Shown: positions 1-5,519 of the stretch, piece by piece
How positions within the stretch are numbered: position 1 is the stretch's first letter
How the letters are laid out: each line of letters opens with the position of its first letter
Assembly: GCA_025361105.1 (NCBI GenBank)
Contig: JANYAW010000353.1
Span: 1-5,519 of the forward strand
DNA from: Rhodocyclaceae bacterium
Lineage (GTDB): Bacteria; Pseudomonadota; Gammaproteobacteria; Burkholderiales; Rhodocyclaceae
DNA: 5,519 nucleotides
Direction: 5' to 3'
Notes under the pieces: generated by a model
Database searches by the model: none
What the model was told of the DNA's origin: nothing
What the model saw: the letters and a program-made list of their open reading frames with translations, nothing else
Made by a program: the position numbers and the translations under genes

Positions 1-891
1 TTTCGCCAGCGCTTGAAAAACATGCGGCAGGTTCTGCCACAATTCGAGCTCCACTAATACCCCGTCTTGGTGTGCACGGGCAGCCGCGCGTACCGATTCA
101 TCGCGCAACATTTCGGTGTTGCTGGACTGGAAAAAAATCGGCGGCAGACCAGTGAAATCGGCGTATAGAGGTGAAGCGTCGATATTCAAGAACTGTTCGG
201 GATTGAGGTAGTGCGGGCGCAAACCGAGCATCGCTTCAAGCGTGAACATTGGGTCTATCGCCTCATTGCTGACCAGGCTGGCGCTACTCAAGGTGAAATC
301 TACAAAAGGTGAAATCGCTACTGCACAAGCTGGCAACGGCTGACCGGCTGCTTTGAGCCGATGCAGCGTGGCGAGCGTCAGATTGCCGCCGGCCGAATCG
401 CCGCCGATGACAATGTTTTTATGATCGATACCTTGTGCCAGCAACCAGCGATAGGCGGTCTCGCAATCGTCGGCGCCAGCGGGATAGCGATGCTCGGGCG
501 CGAGGCGGTAGTCGACCAGCAACACGCGTGCGTTGAGACGACGTGCCCAGCGTGACATCATCGCCGCATAGGTACGCGGAAAATGGAACATCCATGCGCC
601 GCCATGTAGGTAAAAAATGACCCGCTCGGGACGCGATTCGGGCAAGTCTATCCATGTCGCTTTGACACCATCGCAATCAACCTGCGTGACACGTGCGGAG
701 GGGTCGGGGTGAGCGTATTTCTGATCCAGCCGAATTTGCATCGCGCGCAGTTTGAAGACATCTGCATCGGGCTTCATCGAGCGTTTGATTAGCCAACGCA
801 AAACCAGATTGAGCAGCATACGAATGAGCGGCGCGCGCCGGTCGTCGACGAGGCGGGTATAGGAAGGCAGGGCAATAGTGGCTTGGTTCAT
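1..891 (-). CDS. Alpha/beta hydrolase of the HSL (GDSAG, Abhydrolase_3) family, C-terminus cut by window edge
   Basis: Probable carboxylesterase or lipase-like hydrolase; the natural substrate cannot be told from sequence. The frame is open from an ATG at 891 to position 1 (297 codons) with no stop, so the C-terminus lies outside the window. Family members are usually about 300-320 residues, so probably only a short tail is missing. Visible motifs in order: HGGAW (H96-W100), the oxyanion-hole motif of the hormone-sensitive-lipase family; DYRLAPEHRYPA (from D130), typical of this family; GGDSAGG with nucleophile Ser166; and LPHVFQ with catalytic His290. The acid 30 residues before the His, the spacing seen in EST2 and AFEST, is Glu260 in a TEMLRD segment rather than the usual Asp. 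There is no signal peptide; residues 20-37 are basic and hydrophobic and could be a cap-region helix. The start is 29 bp after the pgi stop with no clear Shine-Dalgarno, so expression probably depends on read-through from pgi. Confidence 0.92.
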   Translation of the reverse strand, partial: MNQATIALPSYTRLVDDRRAPLIRMLLNLVLRWLIKRSMKPDADVFKLRAMQIRLDQKYAHPDPSARVTQVDCDGVKATWIDLPESRPERVIFYLHGGAWMFHFPRTYAAMMSRWARRLNARVLLVDYRLAPEHRYPAGADDCETAYRWLLAQGIDHKNIVIGGDSAGGNLTLATLHRLKAAGQPLPACAVAISPFVDFTLSSASLVSNEAIDPMFTLEAMLGLRPHYLNPEQFLNIDASPLYADFTGLPPIFFQSSNTEMLRDESVRAAARAHQDGVLVELELWQNLPHVFQALAK

Positions 892-897
892 TGAGTT

Positions 898-915
898 TTC
901 GTGAGGTTCGTGAGG
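898..915. repeat. Tandem 9-bp duplication in the pgi-hydrolase spacer
   Basis: TTCGTGAGG occurs twice back to back on the plus strand (898-906 and 907-915). The duplication fills most of the 29-bp spacer between the pgi stop and the hydrolase ATG. On the transcribed strand the unit reads CCTCACGAA, which is not purine-rich and does not resemble a ribosome binding site. It is probably a slippage product with no function. Confidence 0.7.
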
Positions 916-920
916 AGTAT

Positions 921-2543
921 TTATTTGCGACTTGCTGCAATAAGTCCCGCTGTTGAGCTATCAATACCTTCAATCGACGCGCGGCCTTCTATCATCGGTA
1001 GCAGGCGGCTGGCAAGTTGTTTGCCTAGTTCTACACCGAATTGGTCGAATGAGTTTATGTTCCACAAAGCGCCCAGTGCGAAGACTTTGTGTTCGTAAAG
1101 CGCGATGAGTTGGCCAAGTGAAAATGGGTTGAGGCGGTCCAGCAAAAGCGTGGTCGAGGGTTGATTGCCGAGGAATGTTTTGTAAGGTGCGAGCGATGGA
1201 ATTTCGCCAGTTGGTGCTGACGACACACCGTTGGAAATTTCCTCTGAAATCTTACCAATCATCAGCGCTTCGCTTTGCGCAAAACAGTGCGATAAAAGCA
1301 TTGCATGGTGTTCGGGTAAATCAAAATCTGGCTCGATGAAGGCAATGAATTCACAAGGAATCAATCGACCACCTTGATGGATTAGTTGATAAAACGCGTG
1401 CTGCCCGTTGGTTCCTGTTTCGCCCCAAACTATCGGTGCGCTGGCACATTGCAAGGGATTGCCGTCACGGTCAATGTGCTTGCCGTTGGATTCCATTTCC
1501 AGCTGTTGCAAAAAGCGTGGCAAGAGCTCGAGCGACTGGCTGTATGGCAACAGGGCGCGCGTTTGAGCGCCCAGAAAATTAGTGTTCCAGACTTCGAGCA
1601 GCGCCAAAGTCGCGGGCAAGTTTTTCTCTACCGGTGCTGCAAAAAAATGCTTGTCCATCGCCTCGGCACCAGCCAAAAGCTGGCGGAAATTTTCCATCCC
1701 AATTGCCAATGCCAAGGACAAACCTATCGCCGACCAGACTGAAAAGCGACCACCGACCCAATCCCAAAATTCAAAACTGTTTTCGGGATCGATACCAAAT
1801 GCGGCGATGGCTTTCAAGTTGGTCGACACGGCGACAAAATGTTTTGCCACCGCCGCCTCGCCAAGCGCTGCGACCAGCCAGGCACGTGCCGAGACTGCGT
1901 TTCGCATGGTCTCTTGCGTGGTAAAAGTTTTGCTGGCGACAATAAATAAAGTGTTGGCGGGCGTGCAATTTTCAAGGACGCTAGACAAATCGGCAGCATC
2001 GATGTTGGAGACGAAATCGACGCGAATATTCTTGGCGCGATTTGCAGTTAGTGCCCGCGCGGCCATCTTGGGGCCAAGATCAGAGCCGCCGATACCGATA
2101 TTGACGATATGTCGAATCGGTTCGCCGGTCGCGCCGCGCCACCTGCCTAGATGAATGTCGGCGCAAAACTTCTCCATCTTGTTCAGCATTCTCCGCACAT
2201 CCGGCATCACATCATTCCTGCCGACGTAGCGAGGCTCCGCCCCGCTATGGCGCAATGCCATATGCATCACAGCACGGCCTTCGGTTTGGTTGATCAATTC
2301 ACCGGTGCGCATGCTGCTCATCAGCGCCGGAACCTCGGCGACATGCCAAAGCGTATGTAGGGCTGCGAGAATTTCGGAAGTGATGCGTTGTTTGGAAAAG
2401 TCCAACAACATGCCTTCATACCGCAAGGAAAAATGTTCGAAGCGTTGGGCATCACGCGCAAACAAATCACGCAAATGCGTCCCGCCGAAAGCGTCGGCGA
2501 GATTCTGCAGTTCAGTCCATGCCGACGTATTTTTAGCTGTCAT
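921..2543 (-). CDS. pgi: Glucose-6-phosphate isomerase
   Basis: Cytosolic enzyme interconverting glucose-6-phosphate and fructose-6-phosphate in glycolysis and gluconeogenesis. The protein is 540 residues from the ATG at 2543, close to the roughly 545-550 of bacterial PGI, and looks complete. Numbered from this ATG, the sugar-phosphate loop GIGGSDLG is at about 150-157. PROSITE-type signature 1 (DWVGGRFSVWSAIG) is at about 261-274. The MESNGK motif gives catalytic Glu351, GETGTNGQH gives His382, and the C-terminal signature FDQFGVELGK gives Lys508. The Glu-His spacing of 31 equals that of rabbit PGI (Glu357/His388). A TTG immediately upstream (2546-2544) could also initiate, adding one residue. 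I prefer ATG, with a weak GGTG about 9 bases upstream inside the thyA end. The start lies 5 bp after the thyA stop, so co-transcription and possibly translational coupling are likely. Confidence 0.98.
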   Translation of the reverse strand: MTAKNTSAWTELQNLADAFGGTHLRDLFARDAQRFEHFSLRYEGMLLDFSKQRITSEILAALHTLWHVAEVPALMSSMRTGELINQTEGRAVMHMALRHSGAEPRYVGRNDVMPDVRRMLNKMEKFCADIHLGRWRGATGEPIRHIVNIGIGGSDLGPKMAARALTANRAKNIRVDFVSNIDAADLSSVLENCTPANTLFIVASKTFTTQETMRNAVSARAWLVAALGEAAVAKHFVAVSTNLKAIAAFGIDPENSFEFWDWVGGRFSVWSAIGLSLALAIGMENFRQLLAGAEAMDKHFFAAPVEKNLPATLALLEVWNTNFLGAQTRALLPYSQSLELLPRFLQQLEMESNGKHIDRDGNPLQCASAPIVWGETGTNGQHAFYQLIHQGGRLIPCEFIAFIEPDFDLPEHHAMLLSHCFAQSEALMIGKISEEISNGVSSAPTGEIPSLAPYKTFLGNQPSTTLLLDRLNPFSLGQLIALYEHKVFALGALWNINSFDQFGVELGKQLASRLLPMIEGRASIEGIDSSTAGLIAASRK

Positions 2544-2548
2544 CAAAA

Positions 2549-3355
2549 CTACACCGCCACCGGTGCCGCGATATGCGGATGTGGATCGTATCCAGTGAGC
2601 GTGAAATCCTCAAACTTAAACGCGAAAATATCGTTCACTTCGGGATTCAAGGTCATTGTCGGCAGTGGCCGCAAATCGCGCGAGAGTTGCAACTCAGTTT
2701 GCGCCAAGTGATTGCTATACAAATGACAATCACCGCCCGTCCAAATAAATTCGCCGGGTGCGTAACCGCACACTTGCGCGACCATCAAGGTAAATAGCGC
2801 GTAAGAAGCGATATTGAACGGCACGCCCAAAAATATATCTGCGCTACGCTGGTAGAGCTGGCATGAGAGCTTGCCGTTCGCCACGTAAAACTGAAACAGC
2901 GCGTGGCATGGCGGCAATTTCATTCGTGGAATATCGGAAGGGTTCCACGCGCTGACGATGTGACGGCGCGAATCGGGATTGTTTTTCAAACCGCTAATCA
3001 ATTGCGTAATTTGGTCGATTTCTTGGCCGTCGCCAGCCACGCGTGACCCGGGCCAGTGTCGCCACTGATGACCATAAACAGGACCCAAATTACCTTCGGC
3101 ATCAGCCCAATCGTCCCAAATCGACACGCCGTTGTCCTTGAGGTATTTGATGTTTGTGTCGCCACGCAAAAACCACAGCAATTCAACAATAATCGAGCGT
3201 GTATGCAGTTTTTTAGTCGTCAACAGCGGAAATCCGGCAGCCAAATCGAAGCGCATTTGCCAGCCAAACACCGAGCGTGTGCCGGTGCCGGTACGATCGG
3301 ATTTTTCTTGCCCTTGGGTTTGCACGTGGCGCATCAAATCAAGATATTGCTGCAT
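2549..3355 (-). CDS. thyA: Thymidylate synthase
   Basis: Converts dUMP to dTMP with 5,10-methylenetetrahydrofolate as methyl donor and reductant, yielding dihydrofolate; cytosolic homodimer. It is 268 residues against 264 in E. coli; the extra four lie in a loop after the VYGHQWRHWPG segment. Key residues are visible: RTGTGT with Arg21, DSRR with Arg130/Arg131 (phosphate contacts from the partner subunit), PPCHALFQF with nucleophile Cys150, QRSADIFLGVPFNIASY with Asp173 and Asn181, and HLYSNH with His211 and Tyr213. The C-terminus PHIAAPVAV matches the conserved closing tail of the family. The N-terminus MQQYLDLMRHV aligns with E. coli MKQYLELM, which fixes the start, although no good Shine-Dalgarno precedes it. 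It is first gene of the leftward group; the usual partner folA (dihydrofolate reductase) is not next to it, and pgi follows instead. Confidence 0.98.
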   Translation of the reverse strand: MQQYLDLMRHVQTQGQEKSDRTGTGTRSVFGWQMRFDLAAGFPLLTTKKLHTRSIIVELLWFLRGDTNIKYLKDNGVSIWDDWADAEGNLGPVYGHQWRHWPGSRVAGDGQEIDQITQLISGLKNNPDSRRHIVSAWNPSDIPRMKLPPCHALFQFYVANGKLSCQLYQRSADIFLGVPFNIASYALFTLMVAQVCGYAPGEFIWTGGDCHLYSNHLAQTELQLSRDLRPLPTMTLNPEVNDIFAFKFEDFTLTGYDPHPHIAAPVAV

Positions 3356-3388
3356 GGTGGGTTCGATTGCTAGCTTGGTAGAGGACGC

Positions 3389-3417
3389 ATCATGTTAACG
3401 GATATGGCTGCTTGCAA
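3389..3417 (-). promoter_or_regulatory. Weak candidate sigma-70 promoter for thyA
   Basis: Read on the minus strand, TTGCAA (3417-3412, 4/6 to TTGACA) is followed after exactly 17 bp by CATGAT (3394-3389, 4/6 to TATAAT). Transcription would start near 3382, giving a leader of about 27 nt before the thyA ATG. Position and spacing are right but both boxes are poor, so this is only the best candidate found by eye. Confidence 0.22.
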
Positions 3418-3542
3418 TGCCGTTTATCGTTGTATTTGCACATCGCAAGATGCTGTTTTCCGCGCTCGTTGGTGGTATCGTGGGTGGCATTGAACTTGCC
3501 GGGTTTGAGCAAGTAGAAATTCAGGAGATAGGTGCGAAATAA
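3417..3542 (+). CDS. Possible 41-residue leader ORF in frame with the PilZ-like gene
   Basis: An open frame runs from a stop at 3396-3398 to a TAA at 3540-3542, with ATGs at 3417 (41 residues) and 3450 (30 residues). The predicted peptide is hydrophobic and glycine-rich in the middle (a LVGGIVGGIELAGF stretch) with a more polar, acidic tail ending IGAK. It shares the reading frame of the downstream 504-residue gene: TAA, one CAG codon, then that gene's ATG. It could be a leader peptide coupling translation to the next gene, a remnant of a longer N-terminus closed by a stop mutation, or chance. Neither ATG has a convincing Shine-Dalgarno, and I recognise no family. The opposite strand is also open here, so the frame being open is weak evidence. 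Confidence 0.22.
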   Translation: MPFIVVFAHRKMLFSALVGGIVGGIELAGFEQVEIQEIGAK

Positions 3543-3545
3543 CAG

Positions 3546-5060
3546 ATGAGTGTCTTCAGTATTTTTTCCGGCAAAACACAACACCCCTTGGTTGATCCCA
3601 AGGAGATGAAGCGTATCTGTGCCGATCTGGTCGCGCGCGAACCTTTAAGCGCCTTGGAAGAAGCCGCTGCGTGGCTCGAAGCCTTAGTCGAATACGACGA
3701 TATCAAACTACCATTGCGTGTTGAGCGGCTGGTGCAAATCGACGATGTGGTCACCCCGCAAGCGCGCCGCCTGACACGGCAATATCTGACCCGTATGACG
3801 GTTCCCGATGCCCAGCGCGCGACCGAGGCCAGCGTCTGGGATGCCGGCTTTGGCTATTGGTCAAAACTTGCCGATGCCTACACCGGCTGTCTGACCAGAT
3901 TTGAGACGCCCGGGCTGGATTCGGAAAGCAAGAAAGTTGTGAAGGGCAATTTGCTGGGGATCTACGCGCGCTTGATGCACGCGCACGCAGAGCGCCGCAA
4001 ATGGGAGCTATACCACTACAAACCGGCCAGCGCCGATTTTTGGGCATCAGCGAGTGGCATTTATTGGCGCGCGGTGATGTCGAAACTAGAGTCGCGCGAT
4101 GTCGAGTTGTATCCGGGCCACGGCATTACTAGCATCGAGTTGGAATACCTCAAAGCGCTGTTGTTGCAGTCCTCTTCGCCGGACAAATTGGGCTTGGTCG
4201 AAATCGAATTGGCGGGTCGTCTGCTCGCGCATTTTTTGCCGTGGTTTATTTTTACTAAAGACTTGCGCCGCGACAATATGTATTGGGTGGATATCACCAA
4301 GCCGCTGCCACCGACGCGCATGGCGAAGACTCCGACACCGAGCGATACGCTGAGGTTTTTCAGTGGTGGCGGCGCGCTGGCCGCGATAGACGAATTGATT
4401 GAAGTCATCAAACGCGATAAACGTGTTCCGGCCAATGTCGCACTCGGCGCGCAATACGATGCTGACACTGTAATCCGCGTACTCGAACATTTGTCACGCT
4501 ATTGGTCACCCACCCCACCAACGCGAAGTCACGCCCGCCGCCCGGTCAAATCCGGACTGAATGTCGCGCACGGTTTAGCTTCCTCGCGTCTTTACATCAC
4601 TGGTGAAGCAGTCTCCAGCATTGGTCTGTATCGTTGGGAGGCCGACGATGTCAGCTTGGGCGGAATGAGCGCGCGGATTTGCGAAGGTCGCCAGGAGTGG
4701 GTCAATATCGGCGTACTGCTGGCGGTTCAGGCTGAAGGTGGCAGCAACTGGATTGCCGGTGTGGTGCGACGTTATGTGCGCATCGACGCCCGTCAAGGTG
4801 CAGTCGGAATCCAGACTATTTCACTATCACCGCGCGGTGTCGTCGCCGATGCCGGCGGCATCCAAACTGAAGCGTTGCTGCTCGACTTGCCAGTGGTCGG
4901 CGAGTACGCGCGAATGGCGCTGCCGCCTGCGGCGCTGGAAGACAAAGTTGCGCTGCAATTTCCGCTCGACGACAAAAACGCACGCTTGCATCCGCGTGAA
5001 GTTCTTGAGAGCGGGCCAGGTTACGTAGTGGCAAATTTCTTCGTGCAGTCGTTTAGTTAG
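3546..5060 (+). CDS. Uncharacterised protein with a C-terminal PilZ-like domain
   Basis: A 504-residue cytoplasmic protein with no signal peptide or clear membrane segment. Residues 1-310 look mainly helical and match no domain I can name: an acidic, alanine/leucine-rich stretch at about 22-50, a DAGFGYWSKLADAY segment at 99-112, and an aromatic patch at 230-258 (LPWFIF, MYWVDI). From about 320 the signals fit PilZ, a small beta-barrel that binds cyclic di-GMP. They are an RxxxR at R327-R331 (followed by R332), then DVSLGG at D368-G373 fitting [D/N]xSxxG, then alternating beta-like strands including WIAGVVRRYVRID (402-414) and VGIQTIS (420-426). A tail of about 70 residues follows. If the domain is active, it would be a c-di-GMP receptor with the N-terminal region as output or partner-binding part; the target is unknown. 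A stop two codons upstream excludes a longer in-frame start. It converges with mogA. That it is a gene is near certain; the PilZ call is moderate. Confidence 0.85.
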   Translation: MSVFSIFSGKTQHPLVDPKEMKRICADLVAREPLSALEEAAAWLEALVEYDDIKLPLRVERLVQIDDVVTPQARRLTRQYLTRMTVPDAQRATEASVWDAGFGYWSKLADAYTGCLTRFETPGLDSESKKVVKGNLLGIYARLMHAHAERRKWELYHYKPASADFWASASGIYWRAVMSKLESRDVELYPGHGITSIELEYLKALLLQSSSPDKLGLVEIELAGRLLAHFLPWFIFTKDLRRDNMYWVDITKPLPPTRMAKTPTPSDTLRFFSGGGALAAIDELIEVIKRDKRVPANVALGAQYDADTVIRVLEHLSRYWSPTPPTRSHARRPVKSGLNVAHGLASSRLYITGEAVSSIGLYRWEADDVSLGGMSARICEGRQEWVNIGVLLAVQAEGGSNWIAGVVRRYVRIDARQGAVGIQTISLSPRGVVADAGGIQTEALLLDLPVVGEYARMALPPAALEDKVALQFPLDDKNARLHPREVLESGPGYVVANFFVQSFS

Positions 5061-5065
5061 TCCCC

Positions 5066-5082
5066 TGCGCAAGCACTGCGCG
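5066..5082. other. Short GC-rich hairpin just after the PilZ-like gene
   Basis: GCGCA (5067-5071) pairs with TGCGC (5077-5081) around a 5-nt loop, with a possible T-G wobble outside it. It starts 6 bases after the stop codon. It has no T tract in either direction, so it is not a classic intrinsic terminator, but it could stabilise the mRNA end. Confidence 0.45.
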
Positions 5083-5103
5083 ACGGCGGCGGAACAGGGA
5101 ATT

Positions 5104-5154
5104 TGCAAAGTACTGCTTTGCACCTGTGGAGCGGGTCGGCTGTGCAAAGCCGAC
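5104..5154. repeat. Paired hairpins, REP-like element between convergent genes
   Basis: Hairpin A is TGCAAAG (5104-5110), loop TACTG, CTTTGCA (5116-5122), a perfect 7-bp stem. Hairpin B is GTCGGCT (5135-5141), loop GTGCAA, AGCCGAC (5148-5154), also a perfect 7-bp stem. Just before B the plus strand reads TGTGGAGCGG (5125-5134), resembling the GGAG/GTAG head that precedes the palindrome in REP elements of Pseudomonas and relatives. The 3' arm of A (GCTTTGCAC, 5115-5123) is also perfectly complementary over 9 bp to the loop and arm of B (GTGCAAAGC, 5142-5150), so a competing fold exists. There is no U run after either stem. It could be a REP-type repeat, an mRNA-end stabiliser or a bidirectional terminator; the folds are certain, the class is inference. 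Confidence 0.55.
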
Positions 5155-5180
5155 ACTGCACACCATTCCAACTGATCAAT

Positions 5181-5519
5181 TCATTGCCCAGGTCGCCGCG
5201 CGCTTTTCGGGCGAAACGCGCTCACCACTTCGGCGTTGGTTTCGACATACGGCCCGCCGATTAAATCAATGCAATACGGTATCGCCGCGAATATTCCCGG
5301 CACAATTGTTTTCCCGTGTTGGTCTTTAAATCCTTCCAGCGTCTCAGTAATAGCTTTCGGCTGACCGGGCAAATTCACAATCAGCGCGGCGCCGCCCGCA
5401 TGCCGTCGAATCGCGCCGACCTGCCGCGACAAAATCGCGGTGGGCACAAACTGCAAGGAAATCTGCCGCATCTGCTCGCCAAAACCCGGCAGCACCATGT
5501 GCGTCACGGCCAAAGTTGC
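5181..5519 (-). CDS. mogA: Molybdopterin adenylyltransferase, N-terminus cut by window edge
   Basis: MogA activates molybdopterin by adenylylation, the step before molybdate insertion in molybdenum cofactor synthesis; it acts in the cytosol. Only the C-terminal 112 residues are present (E. coli MogA has 195), and the frame stays open to the edge. The segment begins ATLAV, then PGFGEQMRQISLQFVPTAIL, SRQVG, LIVNLPGQPK, IPYCIDL, GPYVET, and ends AFRPKSARRPGQ. These match E. coli MogA almost block by block, including the conserved NLPGQPK loop. A stretch with AGGAA before LIVNLPGQPK is about four residues longer than in E. coli. The TTG at 5513-5511 is an internal leucine codon of the conserved ATLAV, not a start. 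The TTGG-type nucleotide-binding motif expected nearer the N-terminus lies outside the window. It converges on the PilZ-like gene with 120 bp between the stops. Confidence 0.97.
   Translation of the reverse strand, partial: ATLAVTHMVLPGFGEQMRQISLQFVPTAILSRQVGAIRRHAGGAALIVNLPGQPKAITETLEGFKDQHGKTIVPGIFAAIPYCIDLIGGPYVETNAEVVSAFRPKSARRPGQ

Larger units (their letters stand above)
3356..3545. promoter_or_regulatory. Divergent intergenic region between thyA and the PilZ-like gene
   Basis: These 190 bp separate two divergently oriented genes and should hold promoters for both directions. For the rightward gene a weak candidate is TTGAAC (3490-3495) with TAGAAA (3514-3519) at 18 bp spacing, each 4/6 against sigma-70 consensus; that level is easily met by chance. 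An AGGAG (3523-3527) lies 18 bases before the ATG at 3546, too far for a standard ribosome binding site; GGTG (3531-3534) at 11 bases is a better placed but weaker one. No clear operator palindrome or riboswitch-like fold was seen. The region also holds a small open frame, listed separately. Confidence 0.55.

Noticed and set aside
677..973. 98-codon minus-strand frame overlapping the pgi end and the hydrolase start
   Set aside because: It is out of frame with both genes, covers sequence already explained by the hydrolase N-terminus and pgi C-terminus, and its arginine/serine-rich translation has no recognisable domain.
1582..2154. 190-codon plus-strand frame inside pgi
   Set aside because: It lies wholly antisense to well-conserved pgi coding sequence including its signature motifs; the translation is low in recognisable motifs and it has no ribosome binding site.
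3370..3393. Seven-codon ATGATG mini-frame on the minus strand just before thyA
   Set aside because: It overlaps the candidate -10 box, has no ribosome binding site and is too short to distinguish from chance.
3390..3584. 64-codon minus-strand frame upstream of thyA
   Set aside because: It overlaps the PilZ-like gene start and the likely thyA promoter region, no family is recognised, and it is in direct competition with the plus-strand small frame; neither strand has strong support.
4061..4490. Two overlapping minus-strand frames of about 135 codons inside the PilZ-like gene
   Set aside because: They are antisense to the PilZ-like coding sequence and overlap each other in different phases; nothing in the translations resembles a protein family.
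5066..5154. Hairpins as classic rho-independent terminators
   Set aside because: None of the three stems is followed by a T run on either strand, so the usual signature is absent; they are listed as structured or repeat elements instead.
4827..5171. 114-codon minus-strand frame over the 3' end of the PilZ-like gene and the hairpin region
   Set aside because: Most of it is antisense to coding sequence and the rest runs through the hairpins; cysteine-, arginine- and glutamine-rich composition suggests chance.

Overview
The window looks like chromosomal DNA of a Gram-negative proteobacterium, most probably a betaproteobacterium. That placement rests on the style of the ThyA, PGI and MogA proteins and on a roughly 500-residue protein with a PilZ-like C-terminus, a protein layout I associate with that class. 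It is inference, because no rRNA or other strong taxonomic marker is present. No phage, plasmid, insertion-sequence, CRISPR or tRNA signal was seen.

Layout. Positions 1-3355 hold three genes on the minus strand, transcribed from right to left: thyA (thymidylate synthase), then pgi (glucose-6-phosphate isomerase), then a GDSAG/HSL-family alpha/beta hydrolase whose C-terminal end runs off the left edge. The spacers are very short (5 and 29 bp), so these three probably form one transcription unit. A 190-bp divergent intergenic region (3356-3545) separates them from a plus-strand gene (3546-5060). That gene encodes a 504-residue protein with an uncharacterised N-terminal region and a C-terminal segment carrying the PilZ c-di-GMP-binding signature. 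A 41-codon open frame sits just upstream of it, in the same reading frame and separated from it by one stop codon. Positions 5061-5180 hold three small hairpins, two of them built from a shared TGCAAAG heptamer, between convergent gene ends. Positions 5181-5519 hold the C-terminal part of mogA (molybdopterin adenylyltransferase) on the minus strand, cut by the right edge.

How the genes relate. ThyA makes dTMP, PGI links glucose-6-phosphate and fructose-6-phosphate, and MogA acts in molybdenum cofactor synthesis. These are separate housekeeping tasks, and the thyA-pgi-hydrolase grouping shows no obvious shared pathway. The part most likely to hold undescribed biology is the PilZ-like protein with its unknown N-terminal region, together with its leader frame and the hairpin cluster after it. 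I found no evidence for an entirely new multi-gene system here.
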